Source: Actinomycetes bacterium
Lineage (GTDB): Bacteria; Actinomycetota; Acidimicrobiia; Acidimicrobiales; Acidimicrobiaceae
Reading direction: 5' to 3'
Assembly: GCA_021785315.1 (NCBI GenBank)
Contig: JAJYFX010000047.1
Location: 1 to 9,207, forward strand
Length of the DNA: 9,207 nt
The notes under the pieces were generated by a model, which ran no database searches, was not told the origin of the DNA, and saw only the letters and a list, made by a program, of their open reading frames with translations. Made by a program: the position numbers and the translations under genes. Shown here piece after piece: positions 1-6,771 of this stretch. Each line of letters starts with the position of its first letter. Position 1 is the first letter of the stretch.

Positions 1-657
1 GAATGTCCGTGGGATAAGGAACAGACACATCAATCGCTCGCCGCTCATTTGATCGAGGAGAGCTATGAAGTTGTGGATGCGATCGATAAGTTACCGACAA
101 TCGAGACTCGCGAAAATGAGGAAGCTCTGTTCGAGGAGTTCAAGGGCGAACTCGGTGATCTGCTGGTTCAAGTCTACTTCCATGCCAATCTAGCGATGGA
201 AGAATCACGTTTCGACTTGGGCGATATAGCCGAAACGGTGACCCGGAAACTGATCCGACGACATCCGCACGTATTCACGGAACTCCAAGTCAGTGGATCT
301 GAGCAGGTAATTGCGAACTGGGAAAAGATCAAGCAGACCCAAGAAGGGCGCACCAGCGTGCTTGAGGGTATTCCGCAGTCGTTACCCACGCTGCTTCTGG
401 TTTCAAAGCTTTTGCGTAAAGCAACTGCCGTGGGCCTGGACCTCCCTAGCGCGGAGGATTCAGCGAATGAAATCTCCAGAGTGTGGCAAGGACTTTTGTC
501 GGCAATGTCGATCGGCAGAGCTGGATCCTCTGACGAGTTTGGGGAGCTTCTCTGGTGGATAGCGAATCTTTCGAAACAGATTGGCATTGACCTTGAATCA
601 GCTTTACGATCTAGAACAAGAGAATTTATTGAAGCTATTCAAGCAGCGGAGTCATAG
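1..657 (+). CDS. mazG: MazG nucleoside triphosphate pyrophosphohydrolase, 5' end missing
   Basis: MazG hydrolyses (d)NTPs to NMP and pyrophosphate in the cytoplasm and clears abnormal nucleotides. The frame is open from the first base, so the true start lies upstream; 218 residues are visible. They begin with the family hallmark CPWDKEQTHQSL, followed by the metal-binding helices EExxE (visible residues 19-23) and ExxD (E50, D53), then RRHPHVF. The layout matches the two-domain E. coli MazG. The second domain (about visible residues 120-218) looks worn: where E. coli has EEIDEV and EEMGDLL, this protein has NEISRV and EFGELLW, so acidic metal ligands seem lost and activity probably rests on the N-terminal domain. 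It ends 85 bp before eno on the same strand, a neighbourhood typical of actinobacteria. Family identification is certain; the judgement on the second domain is inference. Confidence 0.95.
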   Translation, partial: ECPWDKEQTHQSLAAHLIEESYEVVDAIDKLPTIETRENEEALFEEFKGELGDLLVQVYFHANLAMEESRFDLGDIAETVTRKLIRRHPHVFTELQVSGSEQVIANWEKIKQTQEGRTSVLEGIPQSLPTLLLVSKLLRKATAVGLDLPSAEDSANEISRVWQGLLSAMSIGRAGSSDEFGELLWWIANLSKQIGIDLESALRSRTREFIEAIQAAES

Positions 658-702
658 GGACTAAGGCTTGCCCGCCGGTATGTGTCTTGTTGTTATCGGG
701 AT

Positions 703-721
703 GCGCCGCTCGGTTTGGCGC
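703..721 (+). other. Small hairpin just upstream of the eno ribosome binding site
   Basis: GCGCC (703-707) and GGCGC (717-721) form a perfect 5-bp stem around a 9-nt loop, ending 4 nt before the AGAAGGAG ribosome binding site of eno. No T-run follows, so it is not an intrinsic terminator. It could shield or stabilise the 5' end of the eno message, or be chance in a GC-rich spacer. I found no convincing -35/-10 pair in 658-742, so eno may be read from mazG or from a promoter I cannot recognise. Confidence 0.3.
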
Positions 722-727
722 TAATAG

Positions 728-2029
<1,302 letters not shown>

Positions 2030-2032
2030 GGT

Positions 2033-2350
2033 TTGTTCAAGTACGGCAGGGTGGTGACGATTGCGGTTGCGCTTATCGGCATAGCTGTGTATCTCCTGGC
2101 CGTCTTTCCAACTCGCTCTTTCATGCTTCAGAGGCAACAGGTCAAAAGTACTGTCTCCCAAGTCAGGGCGGTTCAGAACTCAAATCAGATCCTGCAGCAA
2201 AAGATCGGGTCCATGAATTCGCCATCAGAAATTGAAAATATTGCGCGAAGCCAGTATGGACTTATTAAGCCTGGCGAGAAGGCATTTGTCGTCCTTCCTC
2301 CCAGTTCATCAACTACATCCACAACGTCTGTCAATCAGGCAAACAATTGA
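2033..2350 (+). CDS. FtsB/DivIC-like septum formation initiator family protein
   Basis: This 105-residue single-pass membrane protein of the FtsB/DivIC superfamily links the divisome to septal wall synthesis in well-studied relatives. It has a short basic cytoplasmic start, one transmembrane helix (about residues 7-26), an extracytoplasmic segment rich in Gln, Val and Leu suited to a coiled coil (about 30-60), then the family's end motif, here IARSQYGLIKPGEKAF (70-85). A short Ser/Thr tail (91-99) finishes it. The start is TTG, with a GAGG-type ribosome site (2022-2025) inside the end of eno. The 3-nt gap to eno indicates coupling, and eno followed by this gene is an actinobacterial arrangement. 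Usually a DUF501 gene and ppx follow; here ctaA comes next. Family assignment is secure; I withhold a symbol because FtsB and DivIC are hard to tell apart from sequence alone. Confidence 0.88.
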   Translation: MFKYGRVVTIAVALIGIAVYLLAVFPTRSFMLQRQQVKSTVSQVRAVQNSNQILQQKIGSMNSPSEIENIARSQYGLIKPGEKAFVVLPPSSSTTSTTSVNQANN

Positions 2351-2457
2351 GTTTTAGCTGAACCAGCCTCGGCCCAGGGTCTTGGGAGAGTTCTTCGGCG
2401 GCCGTATTTCATTGGTAATGGATTTAAATCACTTATTTATCCCATTTGCCAGCCGAT

Positions 2458-2485
2458 TTGTGAGTTTGTAGCGGAAACGTATAGG
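2458..2485 (+). promoter_or_regulatory. Candidate ctaA promoter
   Basis: TTGTGA (2458-2463) and TATAGG (2480-2485) are separated by 16 bp and resemble a housekeeping -35/-10 pair. Transcription would begin about 2491-2492, only a few bases before the ATG at 2496, giving an almost leaderless message. This fits the absence of a clear Shine-Dalgarno sequence in front of ctaA. The rest of the 145-bp gap after the septum gene is unremarkable, apart from a weak CGGCC/GGCCG pairing (2370-2374 with 2400-2404). Confidence 0.3.
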
Positions 2486-2495
2486 TTATTACGCG

Positions 2496-3431
2496 ATGAA
2501 CAAAGTAAATGAGATTTCGGCTGCGACTAAGGATCGAGATTCTCTGGAGCGCAAACTGCGCGTGCTAGCTTTGACGACGCTGATTGCGACCTATCTTTTG
2601 ATCGTTCTTGGCAGCACTGTTAGAGTCACGGAATCTGGGATGGGGTGCAATGGCTGGCCGTTGTGTTCCGGCCAAATCGGTCCAATCGATCAGTATCATC
2701 CTTTACTCGAGCAATCCCATCGCTATTTGGCCACCATAGTGACCATACTAATTTTCGCAATTGCAGTGATCACGTGGAGAGCAGGTGCAAGGGCCTACTA
2801 TCTGAGGGGTCTCAGTGTTGCCGGAGTTGCGGTGATCGCTGTTCAGATCATTCTTGGGGCAATAACGGTTTTTACCAATAACGCTCCCGTCACTGTTGCA
2901 CTCCACCTTATCGTGGGGCTTATTTTCCTCGCAATAACAACCATGACCGTGGTTAGGGCATTCGCGGGAAGCAAAAGTTCCTGGAATCCAATAGGAGCAC
3001 TGGACAAGACTGCCATCTGGGCGGTAGCGGGTATTTTTCTTGTTCTGATTTCCGGATCTCTTGTCGTCGATGGCGGAGCGGAAGCGGCGTGCCCGTCTTG
3101 GCCGGTGTGTATCGGTTCGCACGCACAGGGTGGTTTGATCGATCTTCAGCTCATTCATCGCGGAATTGTGCTGATTGGGTCGGTACTCGCGCTCGTTTAC
3201 CTGCTGAAGATAGTTCGAGACAAAACAAGGACGGCTCCTCACCACACACTTGCATTGTTGGGAGTCTTAGCGTTAATTTTGCAAATCATAGCCGGTGCGA
3301 TTGTTGCTCTGCTGAAGGCCCCCGATGTCTTGGCCGACATCCACCTTGCCTTGGCTGCAGCATTGTGGGCCGTGGTAGTGGCCACTGCGGCGGTTGGGGA
3401 AATTCGTATTTCTAGCCGAGCCGAGCGGTAA
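2496..3431 (+). CDS. ctaA: Heme A synthase (CtaA/COX15 family)
   Basis: CtaA oxidises the C8 methyl of heme O to the formyl group of heme A, the cofactor of aa3-type cytochrome oxidase, in the cytoplasmic membrane. The 311-residue protein has about eight hydrophobic helices in two related halves. In the first half ESGMGCNGWPLCSGQ holds a cysteine pair (C51, C57) in the first outer loop, followed by the conserved acid and histidine of LEQSHR (E72, H75) and H137. The second half repeats the plan with CPSWPVC (C199, C205), H221 in LIHRG and H283 in DIHLA. Four histidines for heme and two cysteine pairs match the Gram-positive type. The start is ATG with no strong ribosome site. No ctaB or oxidase genes are in the window, so the remaining aa3 genes should lie elsewhere. 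Confidence 0.95.
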   Translation: MNKVNEISAATKDRDSLERKLRVLALTTLIATYLLIVLGSTVRVTESGMGCNGWPLCSGQIGPIDQYHPLLEQSHRYLATIVTILIFAIAVITWRAGARAYYLRGLSVAGVAVIAVQIILGAITVFTNNAPVTVALHLIVGLIFLAITTMTVVRAFAGSKSSWNPIGALDKTAIWAVAGIFLVLISGSLVVDGGAEAACPSWPVCIGSHAQGGLIDLQLIHRGIVLIGSVLALVYLLKIVRDKTRTAPHHTLALLGVLALILQIIAGAIVALLKAPDVLADIHLALAAALWAVVVATAAVGEIRISSRAER

Positions 3432-3496
3432 ACCACCGTTAAGGCAGGCAGTGAAGCGAGAGGTTGTGCCCGGCGTTGTTCTAATGCGTCATTGCG

Positions 3497-3513
3497 AGGC
3501 CCCTTTCGGGCCT
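3497..3513 (+). terminator. Hairpin downstream of ctaA, possible terminator
   Basis: AGGCCC (3497-3502) and GGGCCT (3508-3513) form a perfect 6-bp GC-rich stem with the loop CTTTC, 66 nt after the ctaA stop. No T-run follows, so it would be a weak or factor-assisted terminator. Part of its 3' arm can instead pair with GGCAGGC at 3443-3449 (partner GCCTGCC, 3510-3516). No gene is evident in 3432-3681. Confidence 0.45.
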
Positions 3514-3623
3514 GCCAAGCCATACCAGGTCAGTGGATGATCAGCCTTTCAAGCCATTAGCTGGAAATACTATGGCTACCTAACTGCGAGGCAAAGGAAC
3601 CTTGCCGCTTCGTGTTCTTGGTT

Positions 3624-3663
3624 AAAATACAAAGCTGCCCCCAATTCAATGAGGGCAGCTTTG
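3624..3663 (-). terminator. Intrinsic terminator of the MFS transporter gene
   Basis: CAAAGCTGCCC (3630-3640) and GGGCAGCTTTG (3653-3663) form a perfect 11-bp stem with a 12-nt loop. Read on the minus strand, the hairpin starts 18 nt after the TAG stop of the transporter gene and is followed by TATTTT, the usual U-rich release tract. On the plus strand only CTTTGTT follows, so it may also stop readthrough from ctaA, less efficiently. It marks the boundary between the housekeeping block and the catabolic module. Confidence 0.88.
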
Positions 3664-3681
3664 TTACCATTACTGCAGATG

Positions 3682-5133
3682 CTATGGAGAAACCTCCTCC
3701 AGGTCTTTGCCCCTTGTTGATGGCGCAAGTTGCACAACGACGGCTGCGACAATAAGAAATGCGCAGATCAGCATCAGTGCGCCAAGTGGCGACATCTTCG
3801 GCACTAGTGGAGCAATAACGAGAATTCCGATTCCGCCGCCGATGTGACCGACGCCATCGACCAGCCCAAACCCAGTAGTCCTGGCCCGGCTCGGGAAACA
3901 TTCTGCGGATAGAGCATAAGTTGGTGAAACCCAAATGTTGAAACCTAAGAATACGATTCCTGAACCAAGGAAGCTAAGTGTTAGATCCTTTCCAGCTTCT
4001 GCGACGAGAATTCCACCTATCAGCGTAATTACCGCAGCTATTGGAAGCCAATACTTTCGTTCTATGGAGTCAGCGTAAACGGAGGTGATTAGGGCTCCAA
4101 GAATGAATCCCAAAACTCCGACACTGACAATGACACCTGCTTCGGGTGGCGGATAATGTATCGAAGTGAGCACGGATGTGAAGCCAGCTGCAAACGAGTA
4201 AACAGTCACATAACCGATCAGCCAGGTGATCACCATGATGAATAACCTGCGTAGATAGACCGGGTTTTTGAAGATTTCCGAGTATGGGCTTCGGTCTGTT
4301 TGCTTGACTTCAACTGGAACGTACGCCGCTGGAATTGCCAGAGGTCCTTCCCTGCGCTCAGCGAAAGCTTCCATCTTTTGTGTTATTGCGTTGGCTTTGT
4401 CAAGCTTTCCCTGCCCTACCAGCCATCTTGGTGACTCGGGGAGTTCGAACCTCAGAATAATGCCAATAAGGGCCAGAAGTGCGCCGATACCATACAGGTA
4501 CCGCCAGCCATCCCCGAAGCTTTTGCTCGCCATGGCGAACGGAAGGCCGGTGGGCCAATGTGACGAGGGTGTCGTCAGAAGGAGTCCTAGCCATATGGCC
4601 AGGAAGGCTCCAAGTGCCGACATGATGAAGATCATAGATGTGAACCGTGCCCGTGACTTGCTGGGCGCAACTTCACCGATGTAGGTGTTCACAACCGCCA
4701 AATCCGCGCCAATGCCAATTCCGGTAATGATTCTGGATATTATGAAATTGGTATAGTCCGGTGACAGTGCTGTGTACAGGGAACCTATTCCTGTTATCAA
4801 CATAGTGACAAGAAGCATGTTCCTTCGTCCAATTCGGTCACATATCGGGCTAAGCACCAGAGTCCCAACCACGTATCCTGCGACATTCAGGAAGACGGGT
4901 AGCGACAACGATGAAAGTGCCGTTTCCGGAGTACAGCCTGGTTTAAGAACCGAACAAGTCTGGATGAACGACACATTTATATCGAATATGTCAAAGAAAG
5001 TGAACAGAAAACCTACCCCAATGATTACGAGATAGAGATAAGACATCGGCCAGACGCTGAGTCTGTCCAGTCTTGCAATGACGCCGCGTACCGCTTCGTC
5101 AGAAGCTTCACCGGCGTTTTCTTGAGTGCGCAT
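3682..5133 (-). CDS. MFS transporter, sugar/aromatic-acid/metabolite:H+ symporter-like
   Basis: This is a 483-residue Major Facilitator Superfamily permease, probably a proton-coupled importer of a small organic solute. It has about 12 transmembrane segments. The first carries two aspartates (FFDIFD, D48 and D51), reminiscent of the DGxD motif in helix 1 of aromatic-acid symporters such as PcaK. The loop between helices 2 and 3 has the MFS motif DRIGRR (99-104), and PESPRWL (232-238) follows helix 6, as in sugar-porter-like members. AECFPSRARTTGFG (410-423) is the matching C-half motif. ATG at 5133 is preferred over an ATG 75 bp upstream because AGGAGGGG lies just before it and the longer N-terminus (MGHCHVTKPEN) looks non-coding. 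It diverges from the IclR-family gene and ends at a strong terminator, so it is a single-gene unit, probably controlled by that regulator. The substrate cannot be read from sequence; import of the molybdenum hydroxylase substrate is inference. Confidence 0.9.
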   Translation of the reverse strand: MRTQENAGEASDEAVRGVIARLDRLSVWPMSYLYLVIIGVGFLFTFFDIFDINVSFIQTCSVLKPGCTPETALSSLSLPVFLNVAGYVVGTLVLSPICDRIGRRNMLLVTMLITGIGSLYTALSPDYTNFIISRIITGIGIGADLAVVNTYIGEVAPSKSRARFTSMIFIMSALGAFLAIWLGLLLTTPSSHWPTGLPFAMASKSFGDGWRYLYGIGALLALIGIILRFELPESPRWLVGQGKLDKANAITQKMEAFAERREGPLAIPAAYVPVEVKQTDRSPYSEIFKNPVYLRRLFIMVITWLIGYVTVYSFAAGFTSVLTSIHYPPPEAGVIVSVGVLGFILGALITSVYADSIERKYWLPIAAVITLIGGILVAEAGKDLTLSFLGSGIVFLGFNIWVSPTYALSAECFPSRARTTGFGLVDGVGHIGGGIGILVIAPLVPKMSPLGALMLICAFLIVAAVVVQLAPSTRGKDLEEVSP

Positions 5134-5135
5134 TT

Positions 5136-5143
5136 CCCCTCCT
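5136..5143 (-). promoter_or_regulatory. Ribosome binding site that decides the MFS start
   Basis: On the minus strand AGGAGGGG precedes AAATG, placing the consensus AGGAGG 4 nt from the ATG at 5133. No comparable site precedes the in-frame ATG at 5208, so the shorter protein is chosen. Confidence 0.8.
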
Positions 5144-5185
5144 AGCACTAAATGCGTACTATTATGTGGCAGGTAATTCTCAGGT

Positions 5186-5218
5186 TTGGTGACGTGGCAA
5201 TGACCCACGATGCGCCAA
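5186..5218. promoter_or_regulatory. Nested inverted repeat in the MFS-iclR divergent region, candidate operator
   Basis: Two nested arms share almost the same centre (about 5201-5202). The inner CGTGG (5193-5197) pairs with CCACG (5205-5209); the outer TTGGTG (5186-5191) matches CGCCAA (5213-5218) at five of six positions. It sits between divergent genes, 53-85 bp from the transporter start and 26-58 bp from the regulator start. That is where an IclR-type protein would be expected to bind to control both. I could not identify convincing -35/-10 boxes for either gene in this gap, so the exact relation to promoters is open. Confidence 0.45.
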
Positions 5219-5243
5219 TGAGATTTCCCCCTAATGGGACTGA

Positions 5244-6050
5244 ATGTTAACAGAAGTTTTCGACAGCACCAAACGACGGGGTAAGATTTTCGCTGTGCAG
5301 AAAATTAGCAAGTACGGCATTGGTTCAGTCGAGCATGCTCTCGAGCTGCTACTGATACTGTCAAGAAATGAGACAGTCGGTGTTAGCGAAGTGGCAGACG
5401 CAATAGGAATTGCGCCGTCAAGCGCCTACAGATTGCTGAAGACATTATGCAGCTGCAACTTTGCTGTTCGTGCTCCCCACAGGCGATACGGCAGGGGTCC
5501 TGCTTTCTTTTGGCTGGGTGAGGGAAGCATCCAGACTCATAAGTCCTTGAGAAAACTGCTAGGACCTTGGTTAGATGATATTACTAAGGATCTCAATGAA
5601 ACATCGCATCTAGTGGTCTTGGAAGGGTGCAGCATAAGGTTCCTTATGAGCGTTGAGGCCAACAGGGATTTCCGGGTGACATCGAGGGCTGGCAGACTCT
5701 ATCCGGCGCATAGGACATCAAGCGGAAAGGTGCTGCTGAGCAATTTGTCAGATGACGAAGTCCTGGACTTATATTCGTCCTACAATTCGGCTGCCGCCAA
5801 GGAGGTCCTTGGCAATTTCGATCATTTTCGCAAAGAGTTGCAGAAAACCCGAGAACAGGGCTTTGGTCTCAATCTAGAGGAAAGCGAGGCCGGCCTGGTG
5901 TCGGTGAGCTCCTGTGTCATGACGTGGACGGGAAAACAGATTGCAGCTTTCTCAATTTCGATGCCGACCGTGAGGCTAAAGATGTCCGATACCGATAAGA
6001 TCGGCCAGCGGATGAAAGAGTATGCTGCCAAGGCTGCCAAGTCGCTCTGA
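5244..6050 (+). CDS. IclR-family transcriptional regulator
   Basis: IclR proteins bind DNA as dimers or tetramers through an N-terminal winged helix and sense a small metabolite in a C-terminal domain; many control catabolic operons beside them. The protein has up to 268 residues. The DNA-binding part is SVEHALELLLILSRNE (28-43), then the helix-turn-helix VSEVADAIGIAPSSAYRLLKTL (47-68). The effector domain follows, with SHLVVLEG (121-128), SRAGRLYPAHRTSSGKVLL (147-165) and a conserved region near GFGLNLEESEAGLVSVSS (206-223), where family members have GxAxDxEE-like sequence. ATG 5244 is used, but it lacks a strong ribosome site; GTG at 5295 would give 251 residues, nearer the family norm. It diverges from the MFS gene and precedes coxS-like genes, but has its own terminator. 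Likely targets are the transporter, itself and perhaps the downstream operon; activator or repressor cannot be decided. Confidence 0.92.
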   Translation: MLTEVFDSTKRRGKIFAVQKISKYGIGSVEHALELLLILSRNETVGVSEVADAIGIAPSSAYRLLKTLCSCNFAVRAPHRRYGRGPAFFWLGEGSIQTHKSLRKLLGPWLDDITKDLNETSHLVVLEGCSIRFLMSVEANRDFRVTSRAGRLYPAHRTSSGKVLLSNLSDDEVLDLYSSYNSAAAKEVLGNFDHFRKELQKTREQGFGLNLEESEAGLVSVSSCVMTWTGKQIAAFSISMPTVRLKMSDTDKIGQRMKEYAAKAAKSL

Positions 6051-6055
6051 GCTTT

Positions 6056-6097
6056 GAGTGCAGCGGTGCGGTGCATGTTATCGCTGTGCTCTTTTTT
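6056..6097 (+). terminator. Intrinsic terminator of the iclR-family gene
   Basis: GAGTGCAGCG (6056-6065) pairs along its full length with CGCTGTGCTC (6082-6091), eight Watson-Crick pairs and two G-U pairs. A run of six T (6092-6097) follows at once. It starts 5 nt after the regulator's stop. The 16-nt loop is somewhat long but can fold a small inner stem. It should separate transcription of the regulator from the molybdenum hydroxylase genes, which therefore need their own promoter in 6098-6297. Confidence 0.85.
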
Positions 6098-6225
6098 GGA
6101 CCCGATCGCGATTATGCGGGGTTTACCTATGCCGGGTTCGAGGCTATTGTTGTCACCGTTACTATGTCATCTTCACAGTACTTGCCCTGTTCTCGCCGAG
6201 GCGTCACTAGTTTTCCAAGTAAGTC

Positions 6226-6234
6226 TGCGATAAT
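6226..6234 (+). promoter_or_regulatory. Candidate extended -10 promoter for the molybdenum hydroxylase operon
   Basis: TGCGATAAT fits the extended -10 pattern TGn followed by a TATAAT-like hexamer (GATAAT at 6229-6234). No good -35 is present at the normal distance, as is allowed for extended -10 promoters. The message would start near 6241, about 57 nt before the coxS-like ATG. A second, weaker candidate is TACTAT at 6160-6165. The rest of 6098-6297 shows no recognisable gene or repeat, and the CGTGG/CCACG arms seen at 5186-5218 are not repeated here. Confidence 0.3.
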
Positions 6235-6297
6235 GTTGGCACGGCTCGTTTTGGGCTTCAGTTGTGCTGGGATTGGCCTTAGCGTTTGGGGGAGAGG

Positions 6298-6771
6298 ATG
6301 AAGATCACTACCATTGTCAATGGTCGCTCTTATTCGAAGGATGTAGAGCCTCGAACCCTGCTCGTCCACTATCTAAGGGACGGGCTGGGACTCACTGGAA
6401 CCAATGTCGGGTGTGACACCTCTTCATGCGGAGCATGCACAATTCTCCTAAATGGTGAATCGGTGAAGTCGTGTACCGTGTTGGCAGTGCAAGCTGACGG
6501 AAAGGAATTGGTCACCATCGAAGGGATGGCCACCGAGTCCGGTCTTCATCCGATTCAAAAGGCATTTCAGGAAAACCACGGCCTCCAGTGCGGTTACTGC
6601 ACTCCGGGCATGGTTATGGCCGCCGCCTCCTTTCTTAAGGAGAATCCTAAACCCAGCGAACATGAGGTTCGAGAGGCACTCGAAGGAAACTTGTGCCGGT
6701 GCACCGGATACCACAACATAGTCAAGTCAGTGATGGCGGCGGCAAAAGCAATGGAGGGGGTGGTCTTGTGA
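6298..6771 (+). CDS. Molybdenum hydroxylase small subunit, two [2Fe-2S] clusters (CoxS-like)
   Basis: This is the iron-sulfur subunit of a xanthine-dehydrogenase/CO-dehydrogenase-family enzyme; it passes electrons from the molybdenum centre to FAD. It has 157 residues, normal for the family. The N-terminal plant-type ferredoxin domain binds one cluster through C39, C44, C47 ([11 protein letters not shown]) and C59. The helical C-terminal domain binds the second through C98 and C101 (QCGYCTPGM) and C133 and C135 ([11 protein letters not shown]). All eight cysteines are present. ATG 6298 is preferred over an in-frame TTG at 6286 because MKITTIVNG is the family N-terminus; GGGGGAG (6288-6294) lies just ahead, with a short 3-nt spacing. 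Its stop overlaps the start of the large-subunit gene by 4 bp. I avoid the symbol coxS because the partner subunit is not a form I CO dehydrogenase. Confidence 0.95.
   Translation: MKITTIVNGRSYSKDVEPRTLLVHYLRDGLGLTGTNVGCDTSSCGACTILLNGESVKSCTVLAVQADGKELVTIEGMATESGLHPIQKAFQENHGLQCGYCTPGMVMAAASFLKENPKPSEHEVREALEGNLCRCTGYHNIVKSVMAAAKAMEGVVL
6753..6760 (+). promoter_or_regulatory. Ribosome binding site that decides the large-subunit start
   Basis: GGAGGGGG lies inside the end of the small-subunit gene, 7 nt before the GTG at 6768. The frame is open further upstream, but no better start exists there and the upstream translation lies wholly within the small-subunit coding region. GTG 6768 overlaps the upstream stop in the sequence GTGA. 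Confidence 0.8.

Noticed and set aside
2370..2404. Possible terminator after the septum gene (CGGCC with GGCCG)
   Set aside because: Only 5 bp pair across a 25-nt gap, the inner part folds poorly and no proper T-run follows.
3443..3517. A 74-nt stretch closed by a 7-bp stem, like a tRNA acceptor stem
   Set aside because: No T-arm with a TTC loop, no D-arm and no anticodon stem can be drawn in the right places, so it is not a tRNA.
5134..5208. Longer N-terminus for the MFS transporter from ATG at 5208
   Set aside because: The strong AGGAGGGG site lies just before 5133, and the extra 25 residues overlap the control region and look non-coding.
6105..6112. ATCGCGAT palindrome upstream of the hydroxylase operon
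   Set aside because: Eight bases, single copy and far from the promoter candidates; expected by chance.
6071..6301. Open frame of 76 codons between the iclR gene and the small-subunit gene
   Set aside because: It begins inside the loop of the iclR terminator, has no ribosome site, overlaps the real start of the next gene and shows no recognisable domain.
6693..6767. Longer large subunit starting inside the small-subunit gene
   Set aside because: The extra residues are an out-of-frame reading of the small-subunit C-terminus; GTG 6768 has a good ribosome site and gives the usual N-terminus.
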